A DNA stretch of 64,000 nucleotides from Sialis fuliginosa (taxonomy: Eukaryota > Arthropoda > Insecta > Megaloptera > Sialidae). The notes under the pieces were generated by a model that was given only the letters and a program-made list of their open reading frames with translations, ran no database searches and was not told the DNA's origin. The position numbers and the translations under genes were made by a program. This document shows, piece by piece, positions 36,761 to 48,583 of this stretch (positions are counted from its first letter, which is position 1; each line of letters opens with the position of its first letter). The stretch spans positions 8,095,001-8,159,000 of the forward strand of contig OY540817.1 in NCBI GenBank assembly GCA_961205875.1, read 5' to 3'.

Positions 36761-36961
36761 GCAAAATTAGTATTTTGGTTGGAAGGCATTATAGTCGATT
36801 TTTTAAATCTTATATATTATTATGTACAATCTAACAAAGGCCCTACTTACACATCTTGAGGCACTAATTAATATATAGAGACTTTTTTGCTCTTCATCTC
36901 TTAAAGGTCCCTTAAATTAACCGCGTTGACCCTAACTTCCTATAGATAACTAATTTATCTA

Positions 36962-37557
36962 CAGTCTCTGGCCAAATTATTAGACGCACTATAAGATTTT
37001 ATGTAAAATGTTAATTATCAGGTGATACTATACAGCTTTATTGTTTTTACTAGATACATACATGTATATTTTTTTATTATCCACTTAATTATCTATTTTT
37101 TAACACAAATAAAACATCATTATTATAGAAAAAATATGTATTTATTAACACTTGAAAAAAAATTGAAATTAATGTAATTAAATGTTAATATTTTGTTGTG
37201 CCACCTTTAGCCACTATGAGAGCTTCAATTTTGCGCGGTATGCTATCAATGCAAGACTGGATGTTGATTTCACACATGAATGATCTTTTCTAAGAGTTAC
37301 GTTTTGTTTGTGTTTACATCTTTAGCCACTTCTCTTTTCATCAGCTCCCACACGTTTTTAATCGGATTCATATCGGGGCTATTATCCGGCCAATCCAACA
37401 GAGGGATATTTTGCTCTTCCAAAAAAGCTTTAACAGACCGTGCTGTGTGACAGGGAGCTCCATCTTGCATAAAAATGAATGGTTTCCCATTTGGAAACCA
37501 TTCTCTGAGCTGCGGAATCAACCGATTTTGTAAGTCTAATAATATGGCCAGGGACTG
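36962..37557 (-). mobile_element. Tc1/mariner internal-deletion element, complete with both ends
   Basis: The left end CAGTCTCTGGCCAAATTATT then AGACGCAC, and the inverted right end CAGTCCCTGGCCATATTATT then AGACTTAC, match at 24 of 28 bases. Each is flanked by TA (36960-36961, 37558-37559). The right end is joined directly to codons for the C-terminal part of a transposase, so the DNA-binding domain and first catalytic Asp have been deleted. What remains is 596 bp that cannot make active transposase but keeps the ends a related transposase would need. Confidence 0.85.
37185..37529 (-). pseudogene. Tc1-like transposase, C-terminal fragment, inactivated
   Basis: The minus-strand peptide contains FMQDGAPCHTA (second catalytic Asp), then LDWPDNSPDMNPI-K-NVW. 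With 34 residues between the Asp and the final catalytic position this is a DD34E enzyme, but the expected Glu (NPIENVW) is Lys, a GAA to AAA change. The frame then hits TAA at 37297-37299, where relatives would continue. A frame change near 37272 is needed to read on to EINIQSCIDSIPRK and AKGGTTKY before the natural stop at 37185-37187. Full-length relatives have about 340 residues; about 115 remain. Residues upstream of the Asn at 37525-37527 are only the translated terminal repeat and flanking DNA, not protein. Confidence 0.88.
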
Positions 37558-38086
37558 TAGTATCTGACGCTTTAGATGGCTCTGAGTTAACTGCATGGAT
37601 ATTTACATTACAATATACAAAAATATATAATTGTAGATACTAATATTACAAGTATATTATCAAACTTTTTAAATAGATATTTAGCAAAATAACTATATAT
37701 CCTCATAGTGTATGACAGACAACTGTTTTCTATCAATCCATGTGATTAAATAATGGAAAACTTTTCCAAGTTTTTTACGCAATAGAACTGCTATTAATAT
37801 TCAATTTCCTATCAAGAATAAATGGTACAGGAAATAAGTCGTATAAAGTAGCTCTTAAACCTATAATCATTAAATTAAATATTAATATAATAAATACGTA
37901 TTATAGTGGGGTAAGTCGACCGAGTTCTTAGATTAAACTTGTTATTTTGTATTCTATGAAACCTTAGATCACGCGATATAAAACAATATACTCGCAATTT
38001 TTATTGTACAATGATATGAATAATTAACTAATAGTTTAATTACTTACATGATGATGTAACTATTAATTACTATGCATTTGTTTATA
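37558..38086. other. gene-free AT-rich stretch
   Basis: No ORF or repeat recognised between the Tc1 derivative and the small hAT-like element. Confidence 0.5.
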
Positions 38087-38094
38087 GCAACCAT

Positions 38095-38223
38095 TAGGGT
38101 TGTACACGATACGAGAGGTAGATAAGTCTCGTCTTACAACATTGTCTCGTCTCGTAAAAAAATAATTTTGCCTCGTAAACCGAAACAAGTTCGAAAATTT
38201 TCTTGTATCGACGTGTAGTTCTA
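38095..38223. mobile_element. 129-bp hAT-like mini-element
   Basis: TAGGGTTGTACACGATACGA at the left pairs with the inverted right end TAGAACTACACGTCGATACA. The flanks GCAACCAT (38087-38094) and GCAATCAG (38224-38231) agree at 6 of 8 bases, a worn 8-bp target duplication. The interior repeats CTCGTCT/CTCGTAAA words (GTCTCGTCTCGTAAAA). It is non-coding. Confidence 0.6.
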
Positions 38224-38477
38224 GCAATCAGTAAAATTATAAAGATAAATGCGCGGTATTTTGCGAGAATATTATAGTTAAAAAAAAAATTACAGTAGAC
38301 GTTCCAGTACTTATCATTTTGTAATCATTAGATTGCACAATGATAGGTACTACGACACAAACGTTATACAAGTCGTAAAATTTAAAACAATCTAAAGCAT
38401 TTGCATAAGAAAATACACTTTTCGCGATATTAATTTGTTCACTGTTTTTAAACAAAATGATCAATTATTATCAATGA

Positions 38478-38606
38478 GACAGTTAAATGTATATAGATTA
38501 TCCAGTAATGACAGTAATCAAATATCAACAAATATTTTTAATTCAGTACATTTAATTTAAAAATGTTCAACACTGGGGTATTCTTCAGGCCTGGTGCCAG
38601 TACCTT
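38478..38606 (+). repeat. GGTGCCAGTACC-ended repeat, copy 2
   Basis: AGTTAAATGTATATAGATTA, TCCAGTAATGACAGTAATCA, AATATCAACAAATATTTTTA and CTGGTGCCAGTACCTTA match the copies at 815-970 and 51318-51425. It abuts the MITE starting at 38613. Confidence 0.7.
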
Positions 38607-38612
38607 ACTCTT

Positions 38613-38912
38613 ATGTTCAGTATTATAAACGAGCTAACAAAATTTGCAAGCACTTTCAAATGAGGTTTCAAAGTTCTCTTGAAGTTTGATGAAGTGTTTG
38701 ACAAATTTCGCGAACGCGTGGTAAATAAACACCAACTGTATTAAAACAATGGTGATATTATGAAAATTATTTTATACGATCAGTCACCAACTGTGTTATA
38801 ATAAGTTGGAGTATTACTGCTCTAAATTCCATAACTATCACAAAATTAATACCCCCATTTGAAAGTTCTTGCAAGCTTGCAAATTTGTTTCCTCTTTTAT
38901 AATACCAGACAT
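38613..38912. mobile_element. MITE with ATGTC(C/T)GG-type ends, copy B (inverted to copy A)
   Basis: The left end ATGTTCAGTATTATAAACGA and the inverted right end ATGTCTGGTATTATAAAAGA bound 300 bp. GCTAACAAAATTTGCAAGCA and TTTGCAAGCTTGCAAGAAC lie just inside. ACTGCTCTAAATTCCATAAC corresponds, inverted, to GTTAGTATTTAGAGCAGT in copy A. Confidence 0.7.
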
Positions 38913-40844
38913 TCATTTTTTTCAAATCAACTGCATTTAAAATAATTAATTTGTTAAATAACTATGTTATCTGCAGAGAAATATTAAAATTTTAATTTTT
39001 TTGTAAGCGATAAAAAATCACAACTTCATTAAAAGTATTAACTCTCACTAAATCTTCCTATATGGTGTAAAGTACCTACCTCATTTTCACTTCGTATATA
39101 TGTACGGACATACGTAAAAATAAAACGTGAATGTAATAGCATATATGTGTATATACATACGTCCCCCAACATAAGATCTGAGCGCCGCCTCTAATTATAA
39201 CCGCGGTTAAAAAAACATGCATCAAATAAACGCGGGACTACCGCGTTGTCATAATGCACCACTGTTAGTGTCAATAAAAAAATAAATACTGGCTGGAATG
39301 CACTGGGGTTAATCTCCATTCTAAATTCAGACACGAAATTATGTTTATTTAGCGACCCCACTATAGATGCATGTACATTGTACATATTGTACATATGTGA
39401 AATATTAATCGATATTTCAGAACGTTTTTAATAGATTTAGCGCGACAATTTTTCAATTTTATTTTATTTTTTAATTTTCAACACTTTTGTGTCGAACTTT
39501 TATCTCTAACTATTTGTTAACTGTTTAAAATAACAACTGCTATTACTACTAAATTAATTACTACTAAAGCACACGGTTCCTAGTAAAAATGCCATCAAAA
39601 TCGGTTATGCATTTTCAGTGTCAAGTTGAAACAAACAAAGAGACAAACAGATAACATTTTGGAAAACTTTTAATCTAAAATATTTTTGTTCTACAGACAT
39701 TGCTTATAGATTTATATACAATTATTGAATTTCGGTACCACCCTGAATTAAGTTGGGTGTGTGAGTAATTATTACTCACGTATTGTATTTAAAAAAACAA
39801 TGTCTATGAAATGTGTAATTAGATTTAGAGTTTTAGATTTCATTAAAACTATGTTTATTATGTAAAAAATGACGTGAAATGAATTTTGAAAAAAACTGAA
39901 ACTTTGAGAGGCTATATCTTGATAACTATTTCAGATACAGACCTGCAGTTTGAAAATTTCATTTATTCACTTCATTTTTTATATAAATATCAATTTAAAG
40001 AAAATAAGAAGGAACATCATAAACTTACTTTACAAATAGTAATCTTCATTATTTTTCATGTAATTTTCCATTTAAATCACATTTATTTAATCATTAAAAT
40101 GCGCGAATATAAAAAAAAGAAAATCGCTTACACTCACATCGTGACCCAAAAAATTCATTACCCGAACCCTATATTCTCTATTTTAAATTAATTTTTTTTA
40201 ATAATTAAAAACACACTTATTTGCTTTTCTACAAAAAATGTAATTATAACGCGTCTATAGCCTTTTACAATTACAGACAAGTTATTAAAAAAAAGAACCT
40301 TAGTTAGTGTTCAAATACAGTAAACTGTTAAACAAAAAGAACACGACAGTCTAAATACGTACAAAACATTAATAAATATTTGATTCTCGTATGAGAGGTA
40401 TATTTGTACATATATTTACATTCGGGCAGTTTTACAAAAAATACACGTATTTGTTTTCTTTGTGCTTTTGTATTATTCTTTGCAATTCATTTTAATCACT
40501 GCTCTTGTTACAGCTTTACTATTAAATGAACAGGGAGACAAAAAATCTGTCAACAAACGGTGCAGATACATACGTAAACAATGAACACATATGTATATAA
40601 ATATCGAATCAGGGGCGTACTATATTTAAATTTATAAAACACTCACCTTTCATATGTAGCTCCCACTTATTATTATTTTATGTTAAAGCTTATTTTTAAA
40701 TTAAAATATGAAACATATTACTCAATGGGAAAAATCAAAACAGTATAGGTAATTTTGCCGCGCCCAATTCTACGCGTTCTTATACTCGACATTCTGAAGT
40801 GACAGAAGCTTGTAATCTGCGTAATAACCACACAAAATTATAAT
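38913..40844. other. gene-free AT-rich stretch
   Basis: Frames of up to 101 codons (39886-40191) are lysine-, asparagine- and isoleucine-rich as expected from AT-rich DNA and resemble no family. 39595-39665 (CCATCAAAATCGGTTATGCA, GAGACAAACAGATAACATTT) is a Helitron-like scrap. Confidence 0.5.
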
Positions 40845-41552
40845 AAAACGACCAAGTGTGTGTTGGGCACGCACTTGATAGGGTTCCGTAGTCATTCTCA
40901 CTACGATTTATAAAAAAGAGTTATTCCAAAATGTTTCATAAACTATTATTGCTATAGTGTTCGTTATAATTTTCGTTGAAAGTACTAATCAAAAACTACA
41001 TTCTGAAAAAAACAAATTTATCGTGACAAGGGTGAAAATTAAAAGGTTATATAATATTTTTTATTGCATTTTAGGAGACCTATCTAAAGACAACCCACCC
41101 AATGGGGCAAGTGAAAAAAAATGTCAGTACACTTTTCAGTCTATGGGAGAAGGCCGAAAATATTTTTGCCCGAATCTTCGAAAAATTCGTATCTCTAAAT
41201 GAAAAAACGGAACCCTTATAGAATTACTTTGTTGTCTGTCAGTCTAGACCCTTTTTCTCAGTAACGGCTAGATAATAATTTTCAAGATTCTAGGTTAACG
41301 GGAAGTACCCTATAGATTTTGATGATCAGTGAGTCAGTCAGTCTGTCAATCCGTATCAAAATACGCAAATATGCTTTGAAAGGTCGTATTTTTTTATTGT
41401 ATTGAGTTAGTTACAGGACTATATACGAAGCCGTAGATCTTGATCAACTTGTTACCTCTAGCCTAAAAGAGTCTTGATGGACAAACATACCGACGGACAA
41501 CAAAGTGATAAGGGTTCTGGTTTTTTCATTTTGAGGTACGGAACCCTCAAAA
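40845..41552 (+). repeat. ACGGCCAAG-family element, nearly complete
   Basis: The head AAAACGACCAAGTGTGTGTT, GGGCACGCACTTGATAG and AGGGTTCCGTAGTCATTCTC recurs at 63761-64000. The tail GTCTTGATGGACAAAC, ACGGACAACAAAGTGATAAG and GGTACGGAACCCTCAAAA recurs at 61311-61620. An 11-base AGGGTTCCGTA near the head (40880-40890) is the exact complement of TACGGAACCCT near the tail. In Lepidoptera this is a common non-coding dispersed repeat. The 81-codon frame in it shares its start with the 9465-9695 frame because both lie in the repeat. Confidence 0.7.
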
Positions 41553-42299
41553 TGGTATCTTCTAACGCACTAACAATAAAGTTTTGATATACAGAAAAAT
41601 ATACCTGCTTCCAAACTTTTGGACGGTATTGTATACTGATACCTAATAAAAAAAATTGCTTTAGCTTGATACACAACTGAAATAAAAATTTTATGCATTG
41701 AAAAATGAATTTTCATGAATGTGTCTGAATAAAAAAAAATTAAAAAAATCATTATTTAAGAGGGATATATTTTGATTTACAGTTCTTTGCAAAACTTTTT
41801 AATTTTAGAGGTTATGTCAATTATGAAATAATGAAACATTTTGTTTATTGTAGATATTGATTTATGTTATTCTTACACAAATTTGATTTAAATACATACC
41901 TAATGTCAACAAATTTATATAATCTTACCTATCAATTATGAAAGTTTCTATCAAAAACTGTTTGTTTTTCTAGATATTTTATTTACTTCTGTTTAACATA
42001 TCAGACGTTATTTTTCTTTGTTTGGTTAACTAAGGAAAATATTTTTTTAGTTTGTTAATACAGGTAGGTATATTAAATAATAATTTTTCAGTTATTCTTA
42101 TTACATTTCTTTAATATTTACCTAAGGTACGTAAACATTTTTATTTGTCAAATAAAATATTCAGTTTCTAATAACTGCTGGCTGTTATTTTAAAACTATA
42201 CGAACTTGTCAAAAAAGCAACCATTCAAAATAAATAGTCGATAAAATTTTACAATTCGTTAATGTAAAGAATTATTTCAATAATTTAAAGAATTATCTA
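41553..42299. other. gene-free AT-rich stretch
   Basis: No credible ORF and no recognised repeat. Confidence 0.5.
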
Positions 42300-42514
42300 T
42301 CTATACATAGTATAAAACTCCGTCTGTCTGTACACGATTTTTTCAATAACTACTGAACGGATTTTATTCCGGTTTTTACTAATGGATAGAGTGTTTCACG
42401 AGGTAGATTCAGTAAAATTTGCGTTAATAGTTAGCGATAATTGAAAACAACATTTAATAGGTTTATTTCAAATTAAATTTATAACCCCGGGTAATACTGG
42501 GACCAATACGTTAG
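42300..42514 (+). mobile_element. Helitron-like family 2, shortened copy
   Basis: It starts TCTATACATAGTATAAAACT after A, has AACTACTGAACGGATTTTAT, CCGGTTTTTACTAATGGATA and GTTAGCGATAATTGAAAACA, and ends CCGGGTAATACTGGGACC, AATACGTTAG before T. About 100 bases of the middle are missing compared with 35091-35407. Confidence 0.75.
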
Positions 42515-43009
42515 TTTTTAACAAACGTTAACTATGTTTACTATAAAATGGAACACAACATTTTATTTTTATATTTACTTACATTTTTTTCTATACAATT
42601 ATATATAAAGTTTATTAATTAACCTAAAAATCTCTTCTCATTCATAGATTACAATAATTATACGTAAAATTAAATATATTTGAATTAATTGTATTTAAAA
42701 TTTTTCTGGTTATGAAAATTGATGTCTTATAAGTCTTATATTAACAGAAATTATTAATATTTTTGATCCTATAAGTCCGTTTTTAAAACTTTCTTAATTT
42801 TTATAGGTAATAATTTTATAAAATTTGGTATAGAATTTAATTTAGACAAAGTGTTTAATTTTGATTGATTTAAAGAAACACTTCAAAGAAATACCTAAAG
42901 AACGTTTATTGATTGCATCGATTTCCTTCTTACACCAAATGTTGTTTACACATTTTTTTGTATAACGGCGGAGAGTTAATGCTTGTAAGCGGGCTGTAAG
43001 AGGTGCTAT
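42515..43009. other. gene-free AT-rich stretch
   Basis: No ORF. The sequence becomes GC-richer at its right edge, where the island begins. Confidence 0.5.
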
Positions 43010-43275
43010 TTGTTTGGAGCTCTATCTGAGCCGGTGGCTCTGATGGATGGCTTCCTCCAATCGAGCCGACACCGATGCCGCGACAATTATTTTATCGGAA
43101 CGAACAAAGAACAAAATAAATGTTCCACGTCGTCGAACAGTAAGTCGCTAGATATCGATGATGCAGTCACTGTTGCCAAATTATGTTTCCGGTGTTGCAA
43201 TATTAGTACAAATCGATTTTCTGTCTTAAGAGGTGATCTAATTTATGTACCCAGCGCCAGGTGAGGCGACACACA
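43010..43275 (+). other. GC-richer open stretch ending at a splice-donor-like site: candidate exon
   Basis: The 84-codon frame 43010-43264 opens at TTG, not ATG, so any exon would be entered by splicing or be non-coding. The peptide (LFGALSEPVALMDGF...; cysteine cluster KLCFRCCN) has mixed composition, unlike the AT-driven frames nearby, but is not recognised. The frame ends inside CCAGCGCCAG|GTGAGG, a good donor consensus with the cut at about 43261/43262. No transposon ends were found around it. It could be an internal or first exon, a lncRNA exon or an unknown repeat. Confidence 0.35.
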
Positions 43276-44090
43276 ATGGGGCATAAGTAACTTTTTTTGG
43301 TTCAAATTAGTGTACAGGCTGTAATTTTTTTTTAATCTTTAAATTTTTTGTCGATCTGTTAAACCCGATTTAGCAAAAAATATTGCTAAATATAAACAAT
43401 GTTAATTTAAAAATTTTTTAAGAAAAATCGATTATTTGATAGCTGATAACTAACAAATCCTTATTCAGCAACCCAGAAAACCTTTAATAAGGTATTTTAT
43501 GGCAAGAGTTAAAGGTTGATGTTTATTTTTTCAAACTATATTTTTCTTAAATATTTCCTTCAAATTCTTGTAAATATTATTTATTTTTATGAATAAAGCT
43601 TAAGCACTGTTAGGTCAATCCACAGAGCTAAAGGTATTAGGAAAGACACACATATGTACGATTTTTCACGTTTTGCGTTTTACTGAAACCTTATCGCGAA
43701 ATCCATAAAAACAGTAGGTACTTTTTGTTCTCTATAAAATTACAACGAAAATAAATTAAAAACGAACTCACTATGTTTATTTGTTAAGGAGATATGGTCA
43801 ATCAATCATTTTAGTTTTGATCTGTTAAATTACGACTTATAGAATGTTCACATATACTTATGATGCACGGAGACCCAATTTAATAGGAGAAGGGGGTCTC
43901 GACGGTCTTAGGGCATTTGTTAGTCTTAAAGTTAATGATGTAAGCTATATTTAAAAAAAAGTTGGAGTCTGTAGGATTGCACCAAACTGAGATATTAGCT
44001 ATTCAACTTATTTGTTAATTTATCAATTTAAATTGACATTTTCGATGATTTTTGAAAAATTTTAGGGGGAGAGAGGACGGAAAAATAAAT
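43276..44090. other. gene-free stretch
   Basis: Contains a small hairpin GAGACCC ... GGGTCTC at about 43869-43900. No ORF of interest. Confidence 0.45.
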
Positions 44091-44128
44091 CTCGCCCAGG
44101 GCGCCAGGTTTGCTAAGGCCGGTTCTGT
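44085..44128 (-). repeat. solitary transposon end (CAGAACCGGCCTTAGCAAAC type)
   Basis: On the minus strand CAGAACCGGCCTTAGCAAAC followed by CTGGCGCCCTGGGCGAG resembles the CAGGGCCGGCC...GGCGCCC ends of a widespread insect DNA transposon group. Its partner end was not found within 1 kb, so it is reported as an isolated end. Confidence 0.4.
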
Positions 44129-46474
44129 ATGTATCTCTACTGTATATATTTATATGATTTGTTTTTACTAAATCACGCATATATTCAAAGAAATAAATAT
44201 TCTTATAAACAGGCATAACTATTGAAAGTTAAGTATAAGACAGAAGAGTAAATTTAAATAATAACATTAAATTAAGTAGGTACTACTTAATAATGAAAAA
44301 AATAAAACCGACAAAAATATTAATTTATAAAACAAACGACAATAGAGTATATTCTATGACAAAACACAAATGTATGTCACATTTCTACGAATCATTTTTG
44401 CGATTACTATTTTTAACGAATCTTTTAATTTGATTTTCTTTAGCCATCAAACTTAAATTTTCCTTTGTTGAAATATTTGAAAACATGACATATTTGCTTT
44501 TACTATTCTGGTTTAGTATGACTAATTACTACCATTACTTGTGGTTTTTGGAGGGGAAGGAAGACTCTCACTACTATTTACCCCCTCCTCTCCCCTCTTC
44601 AGATTACAAATAGGTAGTACTTATTCAAAATAATACATACAATTTAATATATAACTTTTTAAAGATTTATGTATGTTTTTTGCCTTAATAGTTAATACTT
44701 TAGAAAACTACAAGGTAACGAACGTATTAAAAAAATACAAATATGTAAATAAATGTACTCAAATGCATAACACATATTGTTTGTGTCGGTGAAAAAAATG
44801 GTAATTTGGAGAAATGAAAGAAAGTACAATGCTTTTTTACTTCAATATTCATAATTTTATCGATTAACCGGTTCCAACTGCTTCTGTTGATATCGATTTT
44901 AATATAACTTTTAATTTTTTTATACTTGTAAACTAATTACAGGTAATTATACTTTTGACAAGAAAAGGGAACAATTAATATTTATAATTATAATACAATA
45001 AATATTTAGTTGCTACGTACCTACGTTGTTTCATGTTCTGAGAAACGCGCTTTGATCGTGAAAATGTATATAGCTAGTTTTTCAACACAAAATAGGTATA
45101 TATTTGTTTTACCTTTAATTAAATAAATATTATATAATAGTGAAATAACGATCAAATACCTACATGAAATTCAACAAGTGTGCATAGTTTACAAAAACAC
45201 AATTTGTAATTATTCAATATGTGAAATAAAATACTTATTATCAATTCTACTTTCTTCTTTTACTCAATATCATTCTTAAATATATTTTAACATATATTAC
45301 GTTTTGGTTTTACAAATTATAAATATAATTTTTTTAGATTTTTGTAATTTTTATACCACACAATTGAATAAAATGTTCAATATTTAACTGGTGATATATA
45401 GGTTCTATCATATATACAATGAAATAAGTATTTTTAGTTTATACATACGTAGTTTTACAGTTTCTATTTTGATTGTTTTTAGAATGTTTGTCTATCTGTC
45501 TGTATAACTTGGCACAAAAACCATTGAACCAATTTTGATGGTACTTTCACTGTTTGAAAGCCCAAAATCCTAGAATTAGTTTAGGCTATATAATAAATGA
45601 ATAAATGCAGGTCTGTAATAAGAAAATTTACACTTTAAAAATTTGGAAGTTAATCAATATCGATTTTTATGATTAAAATATTATATACTTAATCAATTAA
45701 TAAATGAAAAAATATATTGTCGACCGATTACCGCCTTACTTACTTTTGTTTTGTGGAAGTAGATATATAGTTATTTGATTGCTTTATATCGTATATAATA
45801 TGCACTTAAATTCTAACAAACGAAAACAATACAACTTTTATGTTAAATCTTAATACATATAAAATCCTCCAATTCTGAAATAAAGTTTTAAATTATATTT
45901 ACCTGACTTTACATACACACAAACATACTCGCACGAACAACACTGCACTATAAACTTACGTACCATAAATCCCAATTAAAAAGAAACAAAAACAGCATAA
46001 AAACTCGGTAAAATATTAAAAATTCTCATAAACATTAAAGAAGAAAGAGAAACGTTTTCCAGCTGCACAGAGCACTCTTGTGAACGAAACGACGTATAAT
46101 AAAAATGATATATCTGCCGCGAGTACTGAAGAGGACACAACAGTCTCAAAAAGTCGCGTAAACTTTGTAAACATACCGTCAGACGTCTGTTAAACATCCA
46201 AAGAACATGCCCAAGCCGCTGTACCCCAAAGTACCGGACATTTTTTAGAACTCATCTCGCTTATTAAAAAAATAATCATATTACATTTTATATCGAAGTA
46301 AACATTTTTATAAAAAGTGTTTTGAAACAAAAGCGAATCACTCTTATTTTTTATTTTGTTTTTGTATTTCATTTGATTACAAATATTAATTGTTCTGATT
46401 ATTAAAATATTATTTAAATTATAATTTAACTGGGAAAGAGAATGATAATTTTTTTTTCACATTTTATTAGAAGA
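44129..46474. other. gene-free stretch
   Basis: 45480-45620 is a Helitron-like scrap (ACCATTGAACCAATTTTGAT, AATCCTAGAATTAGTTTA) like 22050-22100. 45990-46250 is less AT-rich, with a 73-codon minus-strand frame of unknown nature. Nothing can be named. Confidence 0.4.
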
Positions 46475-46590
46475 CTAGCGCATTGGACCCGGTGACTCCC
46501 GGCTTAACCTAACCTATCCATTGGTGAAAACAGGAATAAAATCCGTTCAGTAGTTACCAAGAAAATCGTGTACAATTATATTTTCAAACT
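46475..46590 (-). mobile_element. Helitron-like family 2, reverse, truncated
   Basis: It starts CTAGCGCATTGGACCCGGTG and continues with CCATTGGTGAAAACAGGAAT, AAAATCCGTTCAGTAGTTAC and GAAAATCGTGTACA. These are the reverse of the family's 3' half followed by its 5' quarter, so the middle is lost and the outer 5' end is missing. Confidence 0.7.
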
Positions 46591-48560
46591 CCCAGGAAAC
46601 ACCAGGTCCCGTCTTAGAATTTGTATGGAAATAAAAAAATAGGTTAGCAACAATCATTATCAATTTCGATATTTTACCTTTCTTGGAAATGAAATGTTTC
46701 TTTAACATATTTCAATTTTCAATCAGTATAGATATTTCAAAACATTTACTTGTTAACATGTGTCCAATTCTTCGACAAAATACTTGAAAGAGACGTGATT
46801 ATAGTAGCCTAAATTTAATCAAATATTGAAATCTCAAATTATAGAATTCTGTATTCCATGACTAATATGTTTTTATATAAATGACAGTTGTATGCTGTGA
46901 CATCATGGAAACAAAACACGACTTGATAAAAAATTTTTTAGTATTTTGATGTTAAATCTTAGATTTTCAAAAAATACTAATAGCGACAATACTGCACATA
47001 AATATTATCTAACTATTGGTGAAAACTGCATAGAAATTAACTAAACAAACTGCAAATTACTTTTTTCAAATACAAAGAAATCTAACAAAATCATAAAAGT
47101 CATTTTTGCGCGCATCAAAAACGTTGATATATCTCGAAATGAACTTTGTGTGGGTTAATACATAACAGTGTCCAATGTAATTTTATATCTATATGCATTT
47201 ATAAAATGTATTCCTTTTACAAATAATTATTATTTTAGTAGTACGTCCATATAAATTTACAATATTTATTTTTTTAAACATACCTAATCAAAAAATTAAA
47301 ATTTTAATGTTCTAAAAGTAAAGATTGATAAATTTTAACCCGGGAAAGGGTGGGAACTGAAACTCCGAAAATATGTAACTAAAAGCCAATGGCATCTATG
47401 TAACTTGTCTATACGGTGTCCTTTTGTAATAGTTAAAACCTAAAACTATTTTATGTTACGCCACTGAAAACATTCATATGTATTATTTTATATTAAAATT
47501 TAGCCCGAATTTTTTTTCTATGAAAATTTTCATACAATATAAGTAGAAAATACTGTTTCCATATATATGAAAACAGTGAACGTGCACACAGGCGCATTTT
47601 ATTTAAATGAGATGAATTTTTTTAAATGAATATTGTTTGCTACATATTTCTTAGAGCGTACATATTTATCAAAGCATGTATAGAAATATTTACATAAATT
47701 TTAATTCCTATTGTTTTGTAAAGTATTTTCACACTTTTCCTGTCACTCAGCCTTTGTGTCTTTGATAAATGTTTCAGCGAAATGGGTAAATTATATATTT
47801 CTTAACAAAATGAAAATGTGCTCTTATATGAAATGGAAATGTTACCTACTTTTGTTATGGTTTTTTTAAGAATAAAGAGTATTTCTACTTTATAGATATA
47901 AAATATTATAAGTCCGTTATGTGATAGACTCCAATGACTTCAAACATTTAGTTTAAGTCGAATTCAACGTCAATTTTCATAGATTTTTCCCTGATCAAAA
48001 ATAAAATCATGTACGATCATTTATTAAAAGTAAATTATACTTTTTCTGAATCCCGATCAGGGGTATACGTACATAATTTTCAAGGGGGGAAGACTTGTAA
48101 GAAGAAAAAATATCCCCTCCCCAAACAACTTAGGCTAGGTTACCATAATAATTTAGGAGATTTTTTTGCTCATACGTACCTTTTGAGTACACAACCCAGT
48201 AGTGAGGCAATCTTGTCAAACCAATTTAATACGTTGGGTCACCTTATTCTACGTTATCTTGATCATATTCGGGAGAGTGGGGAGGGGTCGACCATGAATC
48301 CGAGTTTTATGTTAACAAATTTCTATAACAATGAGTACGTTTACACAGCGCTGATATTCCGGTTTTACTGTAACCGATGTAGTTAAACCGTTTTAAGCGA
48401 TGCTGTTGAATAAGTAATGCCAACTGGAATTATAATTCCGATTTGAAGTACACTATAAGTTCGATAGCGTACCAACAAAAAAATCCCAAAAATATTTTAT
48501 CTCCTCTACGTGCCCACGAATCACGTATTTTATGTCTTCTATGCCCATGAAGTTTACACG
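46591..48560. other. gene-free stretch with one unplaced 125-codon frame
   Basis: 48009-48386 (+) is the longest frame in the window, 125 codons (starts MYDHLLKVNYTFSE, ends FRFYCNRCS). It resembles no family I know, has no homologous copy in the window, and lies in DNA with no splice or promoter logic that I can see. Chance is the simplest explanation. Confidence 0.4.
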
Positions 48561-48583
48561 CGTATTTATTCCATCACTATTCC

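Noticed and set aside
37530..37596. N-terminal 23 residues of the transposase frame (starting MQLTQSHLKRQ)
   Set aside because: They translate flanking host DNA and the terminal inverted repeat, not transposase.
39886..40191. 101-codon plus-strand frame
   Set aside because: Lysine-, isoleucine- and asparagine-rich composition expected from AT-rich DNA; no family resemblance.
46190..46260. Possible coding start around CCCAAAGTACCGG on the minus strand
   Set aside because: The frames are short, end quickly and match nothing. Kept only as a less AT-rich patch.
48009..48386. Longest open frame in the window (125 codons)
   Set aside because: No recognisable domain, no homologous copy, no promoter or splice context. 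Length is compatible with chance in 64 kb read in six frames.
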